Positions 21,934-32,901 of a DNA stretch of 64,000 bases are shown here, piece by piece. Location of the stretch: contig JADJJK010000041.1 of the NCBI GenBank assembly GCA_016706545.1, forward strand, positions 1 through 64,000. Direction: 5' to 3'. Under the pieces are notes generated by a model. That model was not told the DNA's origin. It ran no database searches and was given only the letters and a program-made list of their open reading frames with translations. Both the position numbers and the translations under genes were made by a program. Numbering within the stretch: the stretch's first letter is position 1; each line of letters starts with the position of its first letter. Source of the DNA: Myxococcales bacterium. Its GTDB lineage: Bacteria; Myxococcota_A; Polyangia; Haliangiales; Haliangiaceae.

Positions 21934-22596
21934 ATGTCGAGACTCGGCGATCGTCGTGTTCGGCGCGACCGCTTCCACCAGCAGGCCAAGCGCGAAGGCT
22001 TTCGCGCGCGCGCTGTCTACAAGCTGGATGAGATCGACCGCCAGTTCAGCGTGCTCGCCCATGGCGATCGCGTGCTGGATCTTGGCTGCGCTCCTGGTTC
22101 CTGGCTGCAGCACGCAGCCGGGAAGGTCGGCGCGCCCAAGGCGGGCGCGCTGGTGGGGCTCGACCGGACGCCCATCGGTGAGCTGCCGGGTGCGCGGATC
22201 CTCGTCGGCGATGTCATGACGATCTCGCCGCAGGAGCTGCTGGGGCCGTTGGCCCACTTCGACGTGGTGCTCTCCGACATGGCGCCGGACACCTCGGGGG
22301 TCCGCAACATGGATCAGGCGAGGTCCGAGGCGCTCTTTGAGCGGGCGCTGGAGCTCGCGGTGGCGGTGCTGTCGTCGCCGACGACCGGCGCGGCTGCGCT
22401 CGCCGGCTCGGCTGGGCGCGCGCGGCGAGGCGGCAACTTCGTCGGCAAGCTGTTTCAGGGGCCGGAGTTTCAGAACCTCATCAAGCGCTGTCGCGCGCTG
22501 TTCGAGGAGGTCCGCCTGTGCAAGCCGGAGTCGAGCCGCCAGGCCTCCATTGAACAGTACGTGGTGTGCCTTGGGTTTCGAGGGAAGCTGCCATGA
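21934..22596 (+). CDS. rlmE: 23S rRNA 2'-O-methyltransferase RlmE/FtsJ family
   Basis: A 220-residue SAM-dependent methylase. The K-D-K-E catalytic set is visible: the lysine in RAVYKLDEID, the aspartate in LSDMAPDTSGVRN, the lysine in NFVGKLFQG and the glutamate near ESSRQASIEQY. The SAM loop is LDLGCAPGSW. The product methylates the ribose of a U in helix 92 of 23S rRNA (U2552 in E. coli). Its stop overlaps the ATG of the Sua5-like gene in an ATGA arrangement. An inserted alanine-rich stretch (GAAALAGSAGRARRGG) precedes the second catalytic lysine. Confidence 0.9.
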   Translation: MSRLGDRRVRRDRFHQQAKREGFRARAVYKLDEIDRQFSVLAHGDRVLDLGCAPGSWLQHAAGKVGAPKAGALVGLDRTPIGELPGARILVGDVMTISPQELLGPLAHFDVVLSDMAPDTSGVRNMDQARSEALFERALELAVAVLSSPTTGAAALAGSAGRARRGGNFVGKLFQGPEFQNLIKRCRALFEEVRLCKPESSRQASIEQYVVCLGFRGKLP

Positions 22597-23222
22597 CCGT
22601 CGTTCGCCTGACCTTTGACCGCTGGGGCGCGCCGCCGGCGCGCAAGATCGAACGCGCCGTCGAGATCGTCCACGCCGGTGGGGTGGCCGCGTACCCCACG
22701 GATTCGGTGTACGCGCTCGGCTGCGCGCTGGAGGCGCGCGACGCCATCGAGCGCATCTACCGCATCAAGCGCATGGCCAAGAACCAGCGGCTCGCGCTCA
22801 TCTGCCCAGATCTGTCCACCGCCTCGCAGTACGCGATGCTGTCGCAGACCGCGTTCCGGTTGGCGCAGCGCATCTTCCCCGGTCCGTACACGCTGGTGGT
22901 GCCGGCCACGCGCGAGGTGCCGCGCACCCTCACGGACGCCAAGCGCCGCACCGTCGGCATCCGCATCACCAGCCACCCCATCGCGCAGGCGCTGGCGGTG
23001 GCGCTGGGCCGTCCGCTGCTCACCACCAGCGCGATCTCGCCGACCACGGGCGAGCCCTGCCGCGACGCGGAGGAGGTCCTGGAGGCGTTCGGCGATCACC
23101 TCGATCTGGTGATCGACACCGAGGCGACCAACGCCGAGCCATCGACGGTGATCGAGGTCGACGGGGATCAGATCACCGTGCTGCGCCAGGGCCAAGGCCC
23201 CACCGACGATCTGTTCGAGTGA
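22593..23222 (+). CDS. Sua5/YciO/YrdC family protein (threonylcarbamoyl-AMP synthase type)
   Basis: 209 residues with the family nucleotide-binding features: YPTDSVYALGCAL near the N-terminus, the KRMAKNQRLALIC segment, FPGPYTLVVPA and TTSAISPTTGEPC. Enzymes of this family make L-threonylcarbamoyladenylate for t6A modification of tRNA. The sequence is closest in style to the YciO subgroup, whose role is less certain. It overlaps rlmE by four bases, which suggests a translation-related mini-operon. It ends 8 bases from the convergent hydrolase gene. Confidence 0.85.
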   Translation: MTVVRLTFDRWGAPPARKIERAVEIVHAGGVAAYPTDSVYALGCALEARDAIERIYRIKRMAKNQRLALICPDLSTASQYAMLSQTAFRLAQRIFPGPYTLVVPATREVPRTLTDAKRRTVGIRITSHPIAQALAVALGRPLLTTSAISPTTGEPCRDAEEVLEAFGDHLDLVIDTEATNAEPSTVIEVDGDQITVLRQGQGPTDDLFE

Positions 23223-23229
23223 GCGGCGG

Positions 23230-24210
23230 TCAAGGCGAGGGGCACGGCGACGCGGCTCGCCACCACCGGGCCAGCGCACACCACGCCGGCTTGCCGCGCG
23301 GCGAGTAGCCAGCGTCGGCGATCCCGCCGTCGCTGGCCAGCTCCCACACCAGCACGCCCAGGATCGGTCGCCCGATGAAGGACGCGGCGAGCGCGGCGAA
23401 CGCTCGGCGCTGCTCTTCCAGATCCACCGGGCCCTCGCGCGTGTAGTCCCACGGCGCCCGCGCGGCGCCGTCGCGCGAGGGGATCCCCACCTCGGTCAGC
23501 AAGAGCGGCAGCCGCAGCCCGTCAGCGTAGCGTGCCAGCGCGATCTGAGCGCCGCGCCAGCGCTGCGCCATGGCCGCGGTGGAGTCGTCGTCGCCCGCGG
23601 CCAGCGTGAAGTAGCTGCTGATGCCGATCGCGTCGAGCCGCGGCCAGAACGACACGGCGGTGTAGTGATCCCAGTTGGCGCTGTAGAACAGCTTGCCGGC
23701 AAAGCGCCTGCGGGTCTCCGAGATCAGGTGGTACCAGCGGTCTCGCCAGCCCTCGGTGGAGCCCAGCTCGCTGCCGATGCCCAGCCACTGCACGCCGGCT
23801 CGCTGAGCGAGCTCGGCGTATCCAAGGACGAAGCGCTCGTAGCTCGCCCACCAGCGCTCGCGATCGGCCGGGCGCAAGGTGCCGCGCCAGTCGCCGTCGC
23901 TCACCTGGGTCAGCTCCAGGATGGGGAGCAGCAGCACGGTGAGCCCGCGCTCGCTCGCCGCCTGGATGATCTGCGTCAGGTCGGCGTCGCTTGGCGCCCC
24001 GGGGGATCTCGTCACCTCCACCGAGGTGGCGTCGCGCTGGCGGCCCAGCACCACCAGCTCCACGGACGTGGCGTTGAGGGTCACGAGCTCGTCGAGGCGA
24101 CCCTTGGCCCACTCGACCACGTCGGCGCGACCGCTCCACAGCGGCAGCGCCGCGCCGCGCAGCTTCGGCGACGGCCCGACCCGCGGCTTGGGCGCGCCAG
24201 CGCGCGCCAC
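23230..24210 (-). CDS. Glycoside hydrolase family 113-like protein
   Basis: The protein resembles GH113 TIM-barrel beta-mannanases. It has LLLPILELTQVSDGDWRGTL, the acid/base glutamate in GIGSELGSTEGWRD, FYSANWDHY and the probable nucleophile glutamate in LLTEVGIPSRDG followed by APWDYT. A GKPAWCALARWW end closes the barrel. GH113 enzymes cut beta-1,4-mannan-type polymers; the substrate here is not known. The start is uncertain. The GTG at 24210 gives 326 residues with a full domain. No signal peptide is visible, and the open frame continues upstream as unlikely sequence. It lies 140 bases downstream of a secreted-protein gene on the same strand. Confidence 0.8.
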   Translation of the reverse strand: MARAGAPKPRVGPSPKLRGAALPLWSGRADVVEWAKGRLDELVTLNATSVELVVLGRQRDATSVEVTRSPGAPSDADLTQIIQAASERGLTVLLLPILELTQVSDGDWRGTLRPADRERWWASYERFVLGYAELAQRAGVQWLGIGSELGSTEGWRDRWYHLISETRRRFAGKLFYSANWDHYTAVSFWPRLDAIGISSYFTLAAGDDDSTAAMAQRWRGAQIALARYADGLRLPLLLTEVGIPSRDGAARAPWDYTREGPVDLEEQRRAFAALAASFIGRPILGVLVWELASDGGIADAGYSPRGKPAWCALARWWRAASPCPSP

Positions 24211-24350
24211 GCCGCGCGCCTGAGCGAGCCGGGGCGCGCTCGGGGCCGGGGCGCGCCAGGCCGATCCAGCTGCGCCGAGGTCAGCGCGGCCCCTGGGGCC
24301 CTGGCCCGCTGCGCGCAGGGCAAAGGACGTGCGGGAGCACCCTCTGCCGG

Positions 24351-24965
24351 CTATTTTTTTGCCGGCTCCGAGAGCTTGTCGAGCGAGGTGGAGATGGCGT
24401 CGGCGACCGCCAGCTCCACGGCGTCCTGCCAGGTGACCTCTTGATCGCGCAGCCGGAGCTTCTTGCCGATCTCTTGCCGGATGCTCGACGAGCCATCGCC
24501 GGTGAAGCCCATGGTCTGTCCCGGCACGGTCTCGCCGAACAGGTGGACCGATAGCCGCACCACGAGCCGTTGTCCGCCGCGGTCTTCGAGCTGCTCGACC
24601 TCCTCGCTGGCTGACGTCAGCTCCACGCTCACCAGATACGCGCCCGCGAGCCCGCGCTTGGTCAGGTACCGCCGGTACTTCGGCCCGTCGCCGCGCGGAT
24701 CGGGTGCTCCCGGCAGCGCGGTCACCAGCCGCGGATGCGCGGCGAGCTGCTTTTGCACCTCCGCGGTCAGCCGCGGCAGCACCAGCTTCTCCAGCTCCGG
24801 CGAGATCTTGGCTTTGGAGGTGACCTGGCTTATCTCGAAGAAGAAGCGCTTCTGCGGTCTGGCCTTGCGGTTGGCCTCGGCGTGTGTAACCGCGCCGGGG
24901 ATCTCCGCAGGCATCACGGCGGAGGCGGCGCACAGGCATAGGAGCACGGCGGCAAGACGACGCAT
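24351..24965 (-). CDS. Secreted/periplasmic protein of unknown family
   Basis: 204 residues. A signal peptide (MRRLAAVLLCLCAASAVMPA) is followed by a lysine-rich segment (NRKARPQKRFFFEISQV). The mature part has RYLTKRGLAGAYLVSVELTSA, a strand-rich region (QRLVVRLSVHLFGETVPG) and an end of VELAVADAISTSLDKLSEP. This is the layout of periplasmic proteins that handle small domains, but I do not recognise a family. The ATG at 24965 places the signal peptide correctly. It is probably cotranscribed with the GH113-like gene. Confidence 0.75.
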   Translation of the reverse strand: MRRLAAVLLCLCAASAVMPAEIPGAVTHAEANRKARPQKRFFFEISQVTSKAKISPELEKLVLPRLTAEVQKQLAAHPRLVTALPGAPDPRGDGPKYRRYLTKRGLAGAYLVSVELTSASEEVEQLEDRGGQRLVVRLSVHLFGETVPGQTMGFTGDGSSSIRQEIGKKLRLRDQEVTWQDAVELAVADAISTSLDKLSEPAKK

Positions 24966-25147
24966 GGCCAAAGAATGCGCTGGTTCCTGCGGCGCTGCCA
25001 CCCTGGTGATGACAAACCCCCCAAAGGCCGGCGGCCTTGGTAGGTCGCTGGAACTCTTGAGGCCGAGCTGTTCCGTGGCTGCTTTTCCGTCGCTGGCGCG
25101 CCCGGCCCAGCGGCGAAAAGCGGCGGCCAGCGCCCGGTCCGGGGCGG

Positions 25148-25300
25148 TCAGCTCGCCGACGACGAGGGCCCGGGGGAGGTCGCTGGCGGCGGCCACAGCG
25201 CGCGCTCGAGCTCCTTGCCCCAGAGCGCCCAGACCCCTGCGAGCCCCACGCCCAAGATCGCCAGGACAATCAGGACATCGTGCCAGCGCGGGCGATGCAC
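25148..25300 (-). CDS. Small single-span membrane protein (hypothetical)
   Basis: A 50-residue frame from a GTG at 25300 has a basic N-terminus, one strongly hydrophobic helix (DVLIVLAILGVGLAGVWALW) and a proline/serine tail. Basic and aromatic residues flank the helix, as expected for a real inner-membrane peptide. No good ribosome site is visible and no family is recognised, so this call is tentative. The remaining 182 bases between it and the signal-peptide gene hold nothing I can support. Confidence 0.4.
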   Translation of the reverse strand: MHRPRWHDVLIVLAILGVGLAGVWALWGKELERALWPPPATSPGPSSSAS

Positions 25301-25465
25301 AGAGCCACTGTAGCGCGAACGCCCGCGGGCCGTCGCAAAACCGCCAGCGAAGATCCAGCGGATTTCGCGAGCTCTTTGCGTCACGAACTTGACTGTGAAT
25401 CCGTAGGCTTAGTACCGTTTCCTCGCCGCGAGATCCTCTCGATCTCCTAAACCGTCCGAGGGCAC

Positions 25466-27844
<2,379 letters not shown>

Positions 27845-27901
27845 GCAGCAGCAGTCAGGCCGCACCGCTACGGCGACCGCGACCGCGGCGGGCGGGCTCG
27901 G

Positions 27902-27931
27902 CCACGAGCCTGGTTGACCCCAGCCTCGTGG
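27902..27931 (+). terminator. Hairpin downstream of the FHA-CpaF gene
   Basis: CCACGAG pairs with CTCGTGG and, after a C/C mismatch, CTGG pairs with CCAG around a 6-base loop. It begins 58 bases after the stop. No U-run follows, so its role as a terminator is inferred from position. Confidence 0.45.
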
Positions 27932-28049
27932 TGATCCTGCGCGCCTTTGGCGAGCGCGTCAGGATCGAATGCCGTGGCGTCCCTTGTCCGCGCTTTTGGC
28001 GAGCGCGTGATGAGAGCCGTCGTTGCCAACCCGTTGCCAACCACACGCC

Positions 28050-28104
28050 CCACGGCTCGCTCTCTCTGCGGGATTCCCCCCACCGCGGAGGGAACGAGCC
28101 GTGG
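28050..28104. repeat. 55-base near-perfect inverted repeat
   Basis: CCACGGCTCG (28050-28059) pairs with CGAGCCGTGG (28095-28104). Inside, CTCTGCGG pairs with CCGCGGAG around an 11-base loop. Together the arms give about 21 pairs with a single mismatch, counting two G-T wobbles. It lies between convergent genes. Confidence 0.7.
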
Positions 28105-28170
28105 TCTATCCCCTTCCTCTCCAAAGACGCAGGCCGGTCCCGATCTTCTCGAGCTCGTGCCGAAAGGAGA

Positions 28171-28935
28171 TCACTTCGACCCAGGCGAGGGCTCAGGTGC
28201 GCGAATGCGCGCAAAAAAGTCTCTGCCCACCGAGCTTTTCGGTTGAGCCAGCACCTCGGACGCCGGCCCTTGCTCCACCAGGTGCCCGCCATCGAGCACC
28301 CAGATCCGGGTGGCCACGTTGGCCACGAGCTGCATCTCGTGGGTCACCACCAGCATCGTGATGCCGCCGCCCGCCACCTCGCGGATCACCTGCATGACCT
28401 CGTCGCGCATCTCGGGGTCGAGCGCGCTGGTCGGCTCGTCGAACAAGAGCACCTCGGGCGCGCCAGCGAGCGCGCGCGCGATCGCCACCCGCTGCTGCTG
28501 GCCGCCCGAGAGCTGATGCGCGAAGGCGTCGCCGCGATCTCCCAGCCCCACCTGCGCCAGCAGCTCCGCGGCGCGGCGCCTGGCCTCCGCCCGGCCCGCC
28601 CCGCGCACCAGGCGCGGCGCCAGCGCGATGTTGTCTGCCGCCGACAGGTGCGGGAACAGATGAAACTGCTGAAACACCAGCCCGACCGCGGCGCGCAGCC
28701 GGCGATGTTGCTTGCGCAGCGCGGGCGTCGGCGCCGGACGCAGAGAGAAGCCCGCGATGTCGATCTCGCCGGCGTCGAAGTCGTCGAGCGCGTTGAGGCA
28801 GCGCAGCAGCGTGGACTTGCCGCCGCCGGACGGGCCGACGATGGCCACGATCTCGCCGCGCTCGACGGTGGCGGTGATGTCGTCGAGCACCGCGCGCTGG
28901 CCGTGCCGTTTACAGAGTCCGCGGATGCTGATCAC
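28171..28935 (-). CDS. Amino-acid ABC transporter ATP-binding protein (GlnQ-like)
   Basis: 254 residues with Walker A GPSGGGKST, Q-loop FQQFHLFPHLS, signature LSGGQQQRVAIARAL, Walker B VLLFDEPTSALDPE and the switch histidine in VVTHEMQLV. The sequence style is that of the polar amino-acid (HisP/GlnQ) importers. It powers uptake with the fused binding-protein/permease encoded just upstream. Its GTG start (28935) lies 26 bases inside that gene, so the two are cotranslated. The C-terminus carries the usual ..FFARIRAPE end. Confidence 0.92.
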   Translation of the reverse strand: MISIRGLCKRHGQRAVLDDITATVERGEIVAIVGPSGGGKSTLLRCLNALDDFDAGEIDIAGFSLRPAPTPALRKQHRRLRAAVGLVFQQFHLFPHLSAADNIALAPRLVRGAGRAEARRRAAELLAQVGLGDRGDAFAHQLSGGQQQRVAIARALAGAPEVLLFDEPTSALDPEMRDEVMQVIREVAGGGITMLVVTHEMQLVANVATRIWVLDGGHLVEQGPASEVLAQPKSSVGRDFFARIRAPEPSPGSK

Positions 28936-30418
28936 GGGCCAGCCTCCTCTCCAGTCGACGGGCCAGCTCCGACAGCGGCAGGCTCATGGCCAGGTACAGC
29001 GCCGCGCAGGCAAGCCCAGGGATGAGCCAGCCGCGCAGCTCGACCGCGGCGATGGACATGCGCTTGGTCAGCTCGATCACGGTCAGCACGCTGACCAGCG
29101 AGGAGTCCTTGAGCAGCGCGACGAAGTCGTTGGTCATCGACGGCAAGGAGATGCGCAGCGCCTGCGGCAACAGCACGTGGCGCAGCGTCTGCGTCGGGGA
29201 CAGCCCCAGCGCGCGGGCGGCCTCGGCCTGGCCAGGGGGCACCGCCAGCAAGGCGCCGCGGAGGACCTCGGCTTCGTACGCGGCGTAGTTGAGGCCGAGC
29301 CCCAAGATGGCGGCCTGCAGCGGGCCCAGGCTGTAGTAGGGCGCGAGCCCGTAGTAGAGGAGAAAGAGCTGCAACAGCAGCGGGGTGCCGCGAAACAGCT
29401 CCACGTAGCTGCGCGCCAGGGCCCTCGGCAGCGGGCCGCCATACAGCCGCGTGACCGCCAGCAACATGCCCAGCGGCACCGCGATCACGAACGCGGTCAG
29501 GGACACGAGGAGCGTCATCCCGGCGGCGGAGAAGAAGCGCTGCCACTGGACCCAGCCAAAGCTCCGGGATGGGCCAGCGCCAGCCGCCTCGGCGAGGGCC
29601 GGCGGGGGCTCGGTCTGGCGGTGATCCCACAGCTTGGCCTTGCGCAGGATCCGCTCGAGCTCACCGTCGGCTTGCATGGCCAGGAGCGCGCCATCCACCG
29701 CCTGTCGCAGCGTCTCGTCGCCGCGGCGCAGGCCCGCGGCGTAGGTGCCGCGCGCCACCTCGCCGGGCAGGCAGGTGACCCCGGCGCGCCCACAGCCGTA
29801 GCGATCGGCGATCACGTTGTCGAGCAGCACCGCGTCGAGCCGGCCTTGCGCCAGATCCAGGTACGGCTCTTCGTTGCCCTCGTAGAGCACCGGCTCCACC
29901 GGCGCCGCGCGCAAGAGGTCGAGCGCGTAGGTCTGGTTGAGCGTGCCCACCCGCTTGCCGCGCAGGTCAGCCAGGCTCCGCGCGGACGAGCCGGTCCGCA
30001 CCGCCAGCGTCTCGGCGTAGATGAAGTACGGGCGTGACAGCAGGATCCGCTCCTGCCGCTCCGCCGTCACCTCGAGGCCGTTGAACACGAGGTCGAAGTC
30101 GCGGCGCTCCAGCGAGGGCAGGAGGTTCGACCAGTCGCACTGCACCATGCGCTGGCGAACGCCCAGCCGGCGCGCCACCGCGTCCATGATCTCGACCTCG
30201 AAGCCCAGGAGCTTGCCGGGGTGGTCGGGATCCTCCCACAGGAACGGCTCTCCGCCCTGCAGGTCAGCGCCCCAGGTCAGCTCACCGCGCGCGCGTATCT
30301 GCGCCAGCGCGTCGCCGGTGGGGGCCTCCGTGCAGGCTGCCCCCACAAGGCCGCAGAGCAGCAGCGCAGCGCCGAGAACGACGCGCGCGACGCATGCCGC
30401 CGCCCGTGAACCAGACAA
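28910..30418 (-). CDS. Fused amino-acid-binding protein / permease of an ABC importer
   Basis: 502 residues. A lipoprotein-like signal (LLLCGLVGAAC) leads into a family 3 solute-binding domain (about 30-265) with WGADLQGGEPF and GFEVEIMDAVARRLGV. A permease domain (about 290-495) follows, with several membrane segments and the EAARALGLSPTQTLRHVLLPQAL coupling loop. It imports a polar amino acid with the adjacent ATPase. Fusing binding protein and permease is known but less common than separate subunits. The start is a TTG at 30418, four bases after the icd stop, so transcription may continue from icd. Confidence 0.88.
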   Translation of the reverse strand: MSGSRAAACVARVVLGAALLLCGLVGAACTEAPTGDALAQIRARGELTWGADLQGGEPFLWEDPDHPGKLLGFEVEIMDAVARRLGVRQRMVQCDWSNLLPSLERRDFDLVFNGLEVTAERQERILLSRPYFIYAETLAVRTGSSARSLADLRGKRVGTLNQTYALDLLRAAPVEPVLYEGNEEPYLDLAQGRLDAVLLDNVIADRYGCGRAGVTCLPGEVARGTYAAGLRRGDETLRQAVDGALLAMQADGELERILRKAKLWDHRQTEPPPALAEAAGAGPSRSFGWVQWQRFFSAAGMTLLVSLTAFVIAVPLGMLLAVTRLYGGPLPRALARSYVELFRGTPLLLQLFLLYYGLAPYYSLGPLQAAILGLGLNYAAYEAEVLRGALLAVPPGQAEAARALGLSPTQTLRHVLLPQALRISLPSMTNDFVALLKDSSLVSVLTVIELTKRMSIAAVELRGWLIPGLACAALYLAMSLPLSELARRLERRLARDQHPRTL

Positions 30419-30421
30419 GCG

Positions 30422-31645
30422 CTAGACCCAGGCGGCCATCTTGGCTTGCAGGCCCGCGTCGAGCGCGTCGAGGAACGCCTCGGTGGTGAGCCACGGCTGC
30501 TGGGCCGAGATCAGGATGGCCAGGTCCTTGGTCATCTTGCCGCTCTCCACCGTCTCCACGCACACCTTCTCCAGCGCGTCAGCGAAGCGCACCACGTCCG
30601 GCGTACCGTCGAACTGGCCGCGGTACTTGAGCCCCTGCGTCCACGCGAAGATCGACGCGATCGGGTTGGTGGAGGTGGGCTTGCCCTTCTGGTGTTCGCG
30701 GTAGTGGCGGGTCACCGTGCCATGCGCCGCCTCGGCCTCCACCGTCTTGCCATCGGGGGTCAGCAGCACCGAGGTCATGAGGCCCAGCGAGCCGAACCCT
30801 TGCGCCACGCTGTCGGACTGGACGTCGCCGTCGTAGTTCTTGCAGGCCCAGACAAAGCCGCCGTCCCACTTCATGGCGGAGGCCACCATGTCGTCGATGA
30901 GGCGGTGCTCGTAGGTCAGGCCGGCGGCCTTGAACTTGTCCGCGAACTCCTCGTCGAAGACCTTCTGGAAGAGATCCTTGAAGCGGCCGTCGTACTTCTT
31001 GAGGATCGTGTTCTTGGTGGACAGGTACACCGGGCAGCTACGCTGCAGGCCGTAGGTGAACGAGCTGCGGGCGAAGCCGACGATCTGCTCGTCGAGGTTG
31101 TACATGCCCATCGCCACGCCGCCGCCCGGGAAGTCGAACACCTTGTACTCGACCGGCTTGCCGCCGTCCTTGGGGGTGTACGTCATGGTCAGGGTGCCGG
31201 GGCCGGGCACCACGAAGTCCGTGGCCTTGTACTGATCGCCGAAGGCGTGGCGGCCGATGATGATGGGCTTGGTCCACCCCGGCACCAGGCGCGGCACGTT
31301 CTTGCAGATGATGGGCTCGCGGAAGATGGTGCCGCCGACGATGTTGCGGATGGTGCCGTTGGGCGACTTCCACATCTCCTTGAGGCCGAACTCCTTGACG
31401 CGCGCCTCGTCCGGCGTGATGGTGGCGCACTTGACGGCCACGCCGTACTGCTTGGTGGCGTTGGCGGAGTCGATGGTGACCTGGTCCGAGGTGGCATCGC
31501 GGTGCTCGATGCCGAGATCGAAGTACTTGATGTCGATGTCGAGGTACGGAAGGATCAGCTTGTCCTTGATGAACTTCCAGATGATGCGGGTCATCTCGTC
31601 GCCGTCCATCTCGACGACGGGGTTTTTCACCTTGATCTTGGCCAT
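30422..31645 (-). CDS. icd: NADP-dependent isocitrate dehydrogenase, eukaryotic-type
   Basis: Oxidatively decarboxylates isocitrate to 2-oxoglutarate in the TCA cycle, making NADPH. The 407-residue product begins MAKIKVKNPVVEMDGDEMTR. It has KSPNGTIRNIVGGTIFREP, GRHAFGDQYKATD and the AAHGTVTRHYREHQKGK nucleotide-site segment, all typical of the homodimeric type found in eukaryotes and some bacteria. The ATG at 31645 has an AAGGGA ribosome site 8 bases upstream. The 265-base leader contains an 11-base repeat (CGTCGGGCCAT, three copies near 31800-31835) and no clear promoter. Confidence 0.95.
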   Translation of the reverse strand: MAKIKVKNPVVEMDGDEMTRIIWKFIKDKLILPYLDIDIKYFDLGIEHRDATSDQVTIDSANATKQYGVAVKCATITPDEARVKEFGLKEMWKSPNGTIRNIVGGTIFREPIICKNVPRLVPGWTKPIIIGRHAFGDQYKATDFVVPGPGTLTMTYTPKDGGKPVEYKVFDFPGGGVAMGMYNLDEQIVGFARSSFTYGLQRSCPVYLSTKNTILKKYDGRFKDLFQKVFDEEFADKFKAAGLTYEHRLIDDMVASAMKWDGGFVWACKNYDGDVQSDSVAQGFGSLGLMTSVLLTPDGKTVEAEAAHGTVTRHYREHQKGKPTSTNPIASIFAWTQGLKYRGQFDGTPDVVRFADALEKVCVETVESGKMTKDLAILISAQQPWLTTEAFLDALDAGLQAKMAAWV

Positions 31646-31910
31646 CTCGGGTTCCCTTTTTGCGTGAAGTACCTGGGCGCGGCCGCTGGGACCGACGGCG
31701 GCGCCGACGAGCCGCCGTGCCGGTGTTCTTAGCTCAGGCCCGCGGCGGGCACAACCGACTTGGCGGCTGTCGGTGGCCGCCAGGCGGTCATCGTCGGCCG
31801 TCGTCGGGCCATCGTCGGGCCATCGTCGGGCCATCGCACAGCCGCCCACGCCGAGGCGCAGGGCGCGGCCGAGGGCTCAGCGGGGCGCAGCCGACCGCAC
31901 AGCCGATCGC

Positions 31911-32207
31911 TCAGTCGAGGCGGATCGTGCCGTTGCGCAGGAGCACCACGGTGACCATCCGGCGTTGATCCTCGACCGAGAGCTCACATTCAAACTGGGT
32001 GTCCTGGGTCTGCAGGAGGATGCTTTCCGGACACTCGAAGCGGGTGGTGGGGCCATAGCGCTTCGTCAGGTCGTCGCGAAACAGGCCTTCGAAGTAGTCG
32101 CCCTTGGCGCGGGTCTCACAGGCGGCGAGCCCGCCAGCGAGCGCCGTCGCCGCGACGAGCAGCCGCGCCCCAGGACCGCGTCGCCAGGCTCCGCTCGGCC
32201 AGCTCAC
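31911..32207 (-). CDS. Small lipoprotein, DUF4333-like
   Basis: 98 residues from a GTG at 32207 that overlaps the stop of the CoA-transferase gene (GTGA). A hydrophobic signal (ARLLVAATALAGGLAAC) ends in a lipobox. The mature part has two cysteines (FECPESI and FECELSVEDQ) in a CP..l......F.C pattern like DUF4333 domains of small secreted proteins. Role unknown. Translational coupling to scoB is probably positional. Confidence 0.7.
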   Translation of the reverse strand: MSWPSGAWRRGPGARLLVAATALAGGLAACETRAKGDYFEGLFRDDLTKRYGPTTRFECPESILLQTQDTQFECELSVEDQRRMVTVVLLRNGTIRLD

Positions 32208-32863
32208 ACGCAGACCTCGGGGACCTCGTCGCGCGCCGCGAGCGGGGCGCCGGTGGCCGCGACGATCTCCGCCACCGAGATGCCAGGCGCGCGCTCGCGC
32301 AAGACCAGGCCCTCGGCGGTGACGTCGATGACGCCCAGCTCGGTGACGATGGTGTGGACGCAGCGTAGCCCGGTGAGGGGTAGGGTACACTCGCGCAAGA
32401 TCTTGGGCGCGCCGTCCTTGGTGGTGTGCTCCATCATGACGATGACGCGCCGGCTGCCGGCGACCAGGTCCATCGCGCCGCCCATGCCCTTGACCATCTT
32501 GCCGGGGATCATCCAGTTGGCGAGGTCGCCCTGCGCCGAGACCTCCATGGCGCCGAGGATGCTGACGTCCACGTGGCCGCCGCGGATCATGGCGAAGGAC
32601 TCCGCCGAGTCAAAGAACGCCGAGCCGGGGATCGCGGTGATCGTCTGCTTGCCGGCGTTGATGAGGTCCGGGTCTTCGTCGCCGTCGTAGGGGAACGGGC
32701 CGATGCCAAGCATGCCGTTCTCGGACTGCAGGATGACGTCGATGCCGGGCGGGATGAAGTTGGCGACCAAGGTCGGCATGCCGATGCCGAGGTTGACGTA
32801 GTAGCCGTCGCGCAGCTCACCGGCTACCCGGCGCGCGATCTGATCTCGTTCTAGGCGGGGCAT
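32204..32863 (-). CDS. scoB: 3-oxoacid CoA-transferase subunit B
   Basis: 219 residues. The catalytic glutamate, which forms the glutamyl-CoA intermediate, lies in VILQSENGMLGIGP. GYYVNLGIGMPTLVANF and NWMIPGKMVKGMGGAMDLV are family signatures. With subunit A it moves CoA from succinyl-CoA (or another acyl-CoA) to acetoacetate or a related acid. It starts at the ATG at 32863, 38 bases after subunit A ends, as in a two-gene operon. Confidence 0.93.
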   Translation of the reverse strand: MPRLERDQIARRVAGELRDGYYVNLGIGMPTLVANFIPPGIDVILQSENGMLGIGPFPYDGDEDPDLINAGKQTITAIPGSAFFDSAESFAMIRGGHVDVSILGAMEVSAQGDLANWMIPGKMVKGMGGAMDLVAGSRRVIVMMEHTTKDGAPKILRECTLPLTGLRCVHTIVTELGVIDVTAEGLVLRERAPGISVAEIVAATGAPLAARDEVPEVCV

Positions 32864-32901
32864 GGATAGCTCCAGAAGGGGAGAGGGGTCGCTTTCGGGC
32901 T

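Larger units (their letters stand above)
27845..28170. other. 326-base intergenic region with two strong hairpins and a direct repeat
   Basis: No gene is supported here. It holds two inverted repeats (27902-27931 and 28050-28104) and a 14-base direct repeat TTTGGCGAGCGCGT at 27946-27959 and 27995-28008. It separates convergent genes, so the hairpins may end transcription from both sides. It could also be a non-autonomous repeat element. Confidence 0.6.

Noticed and set aside
27902..28104. Insertion-sequence ends
   Set aside because: No transposase or target duplication is seen; kept only as an inverted-repeat observation.
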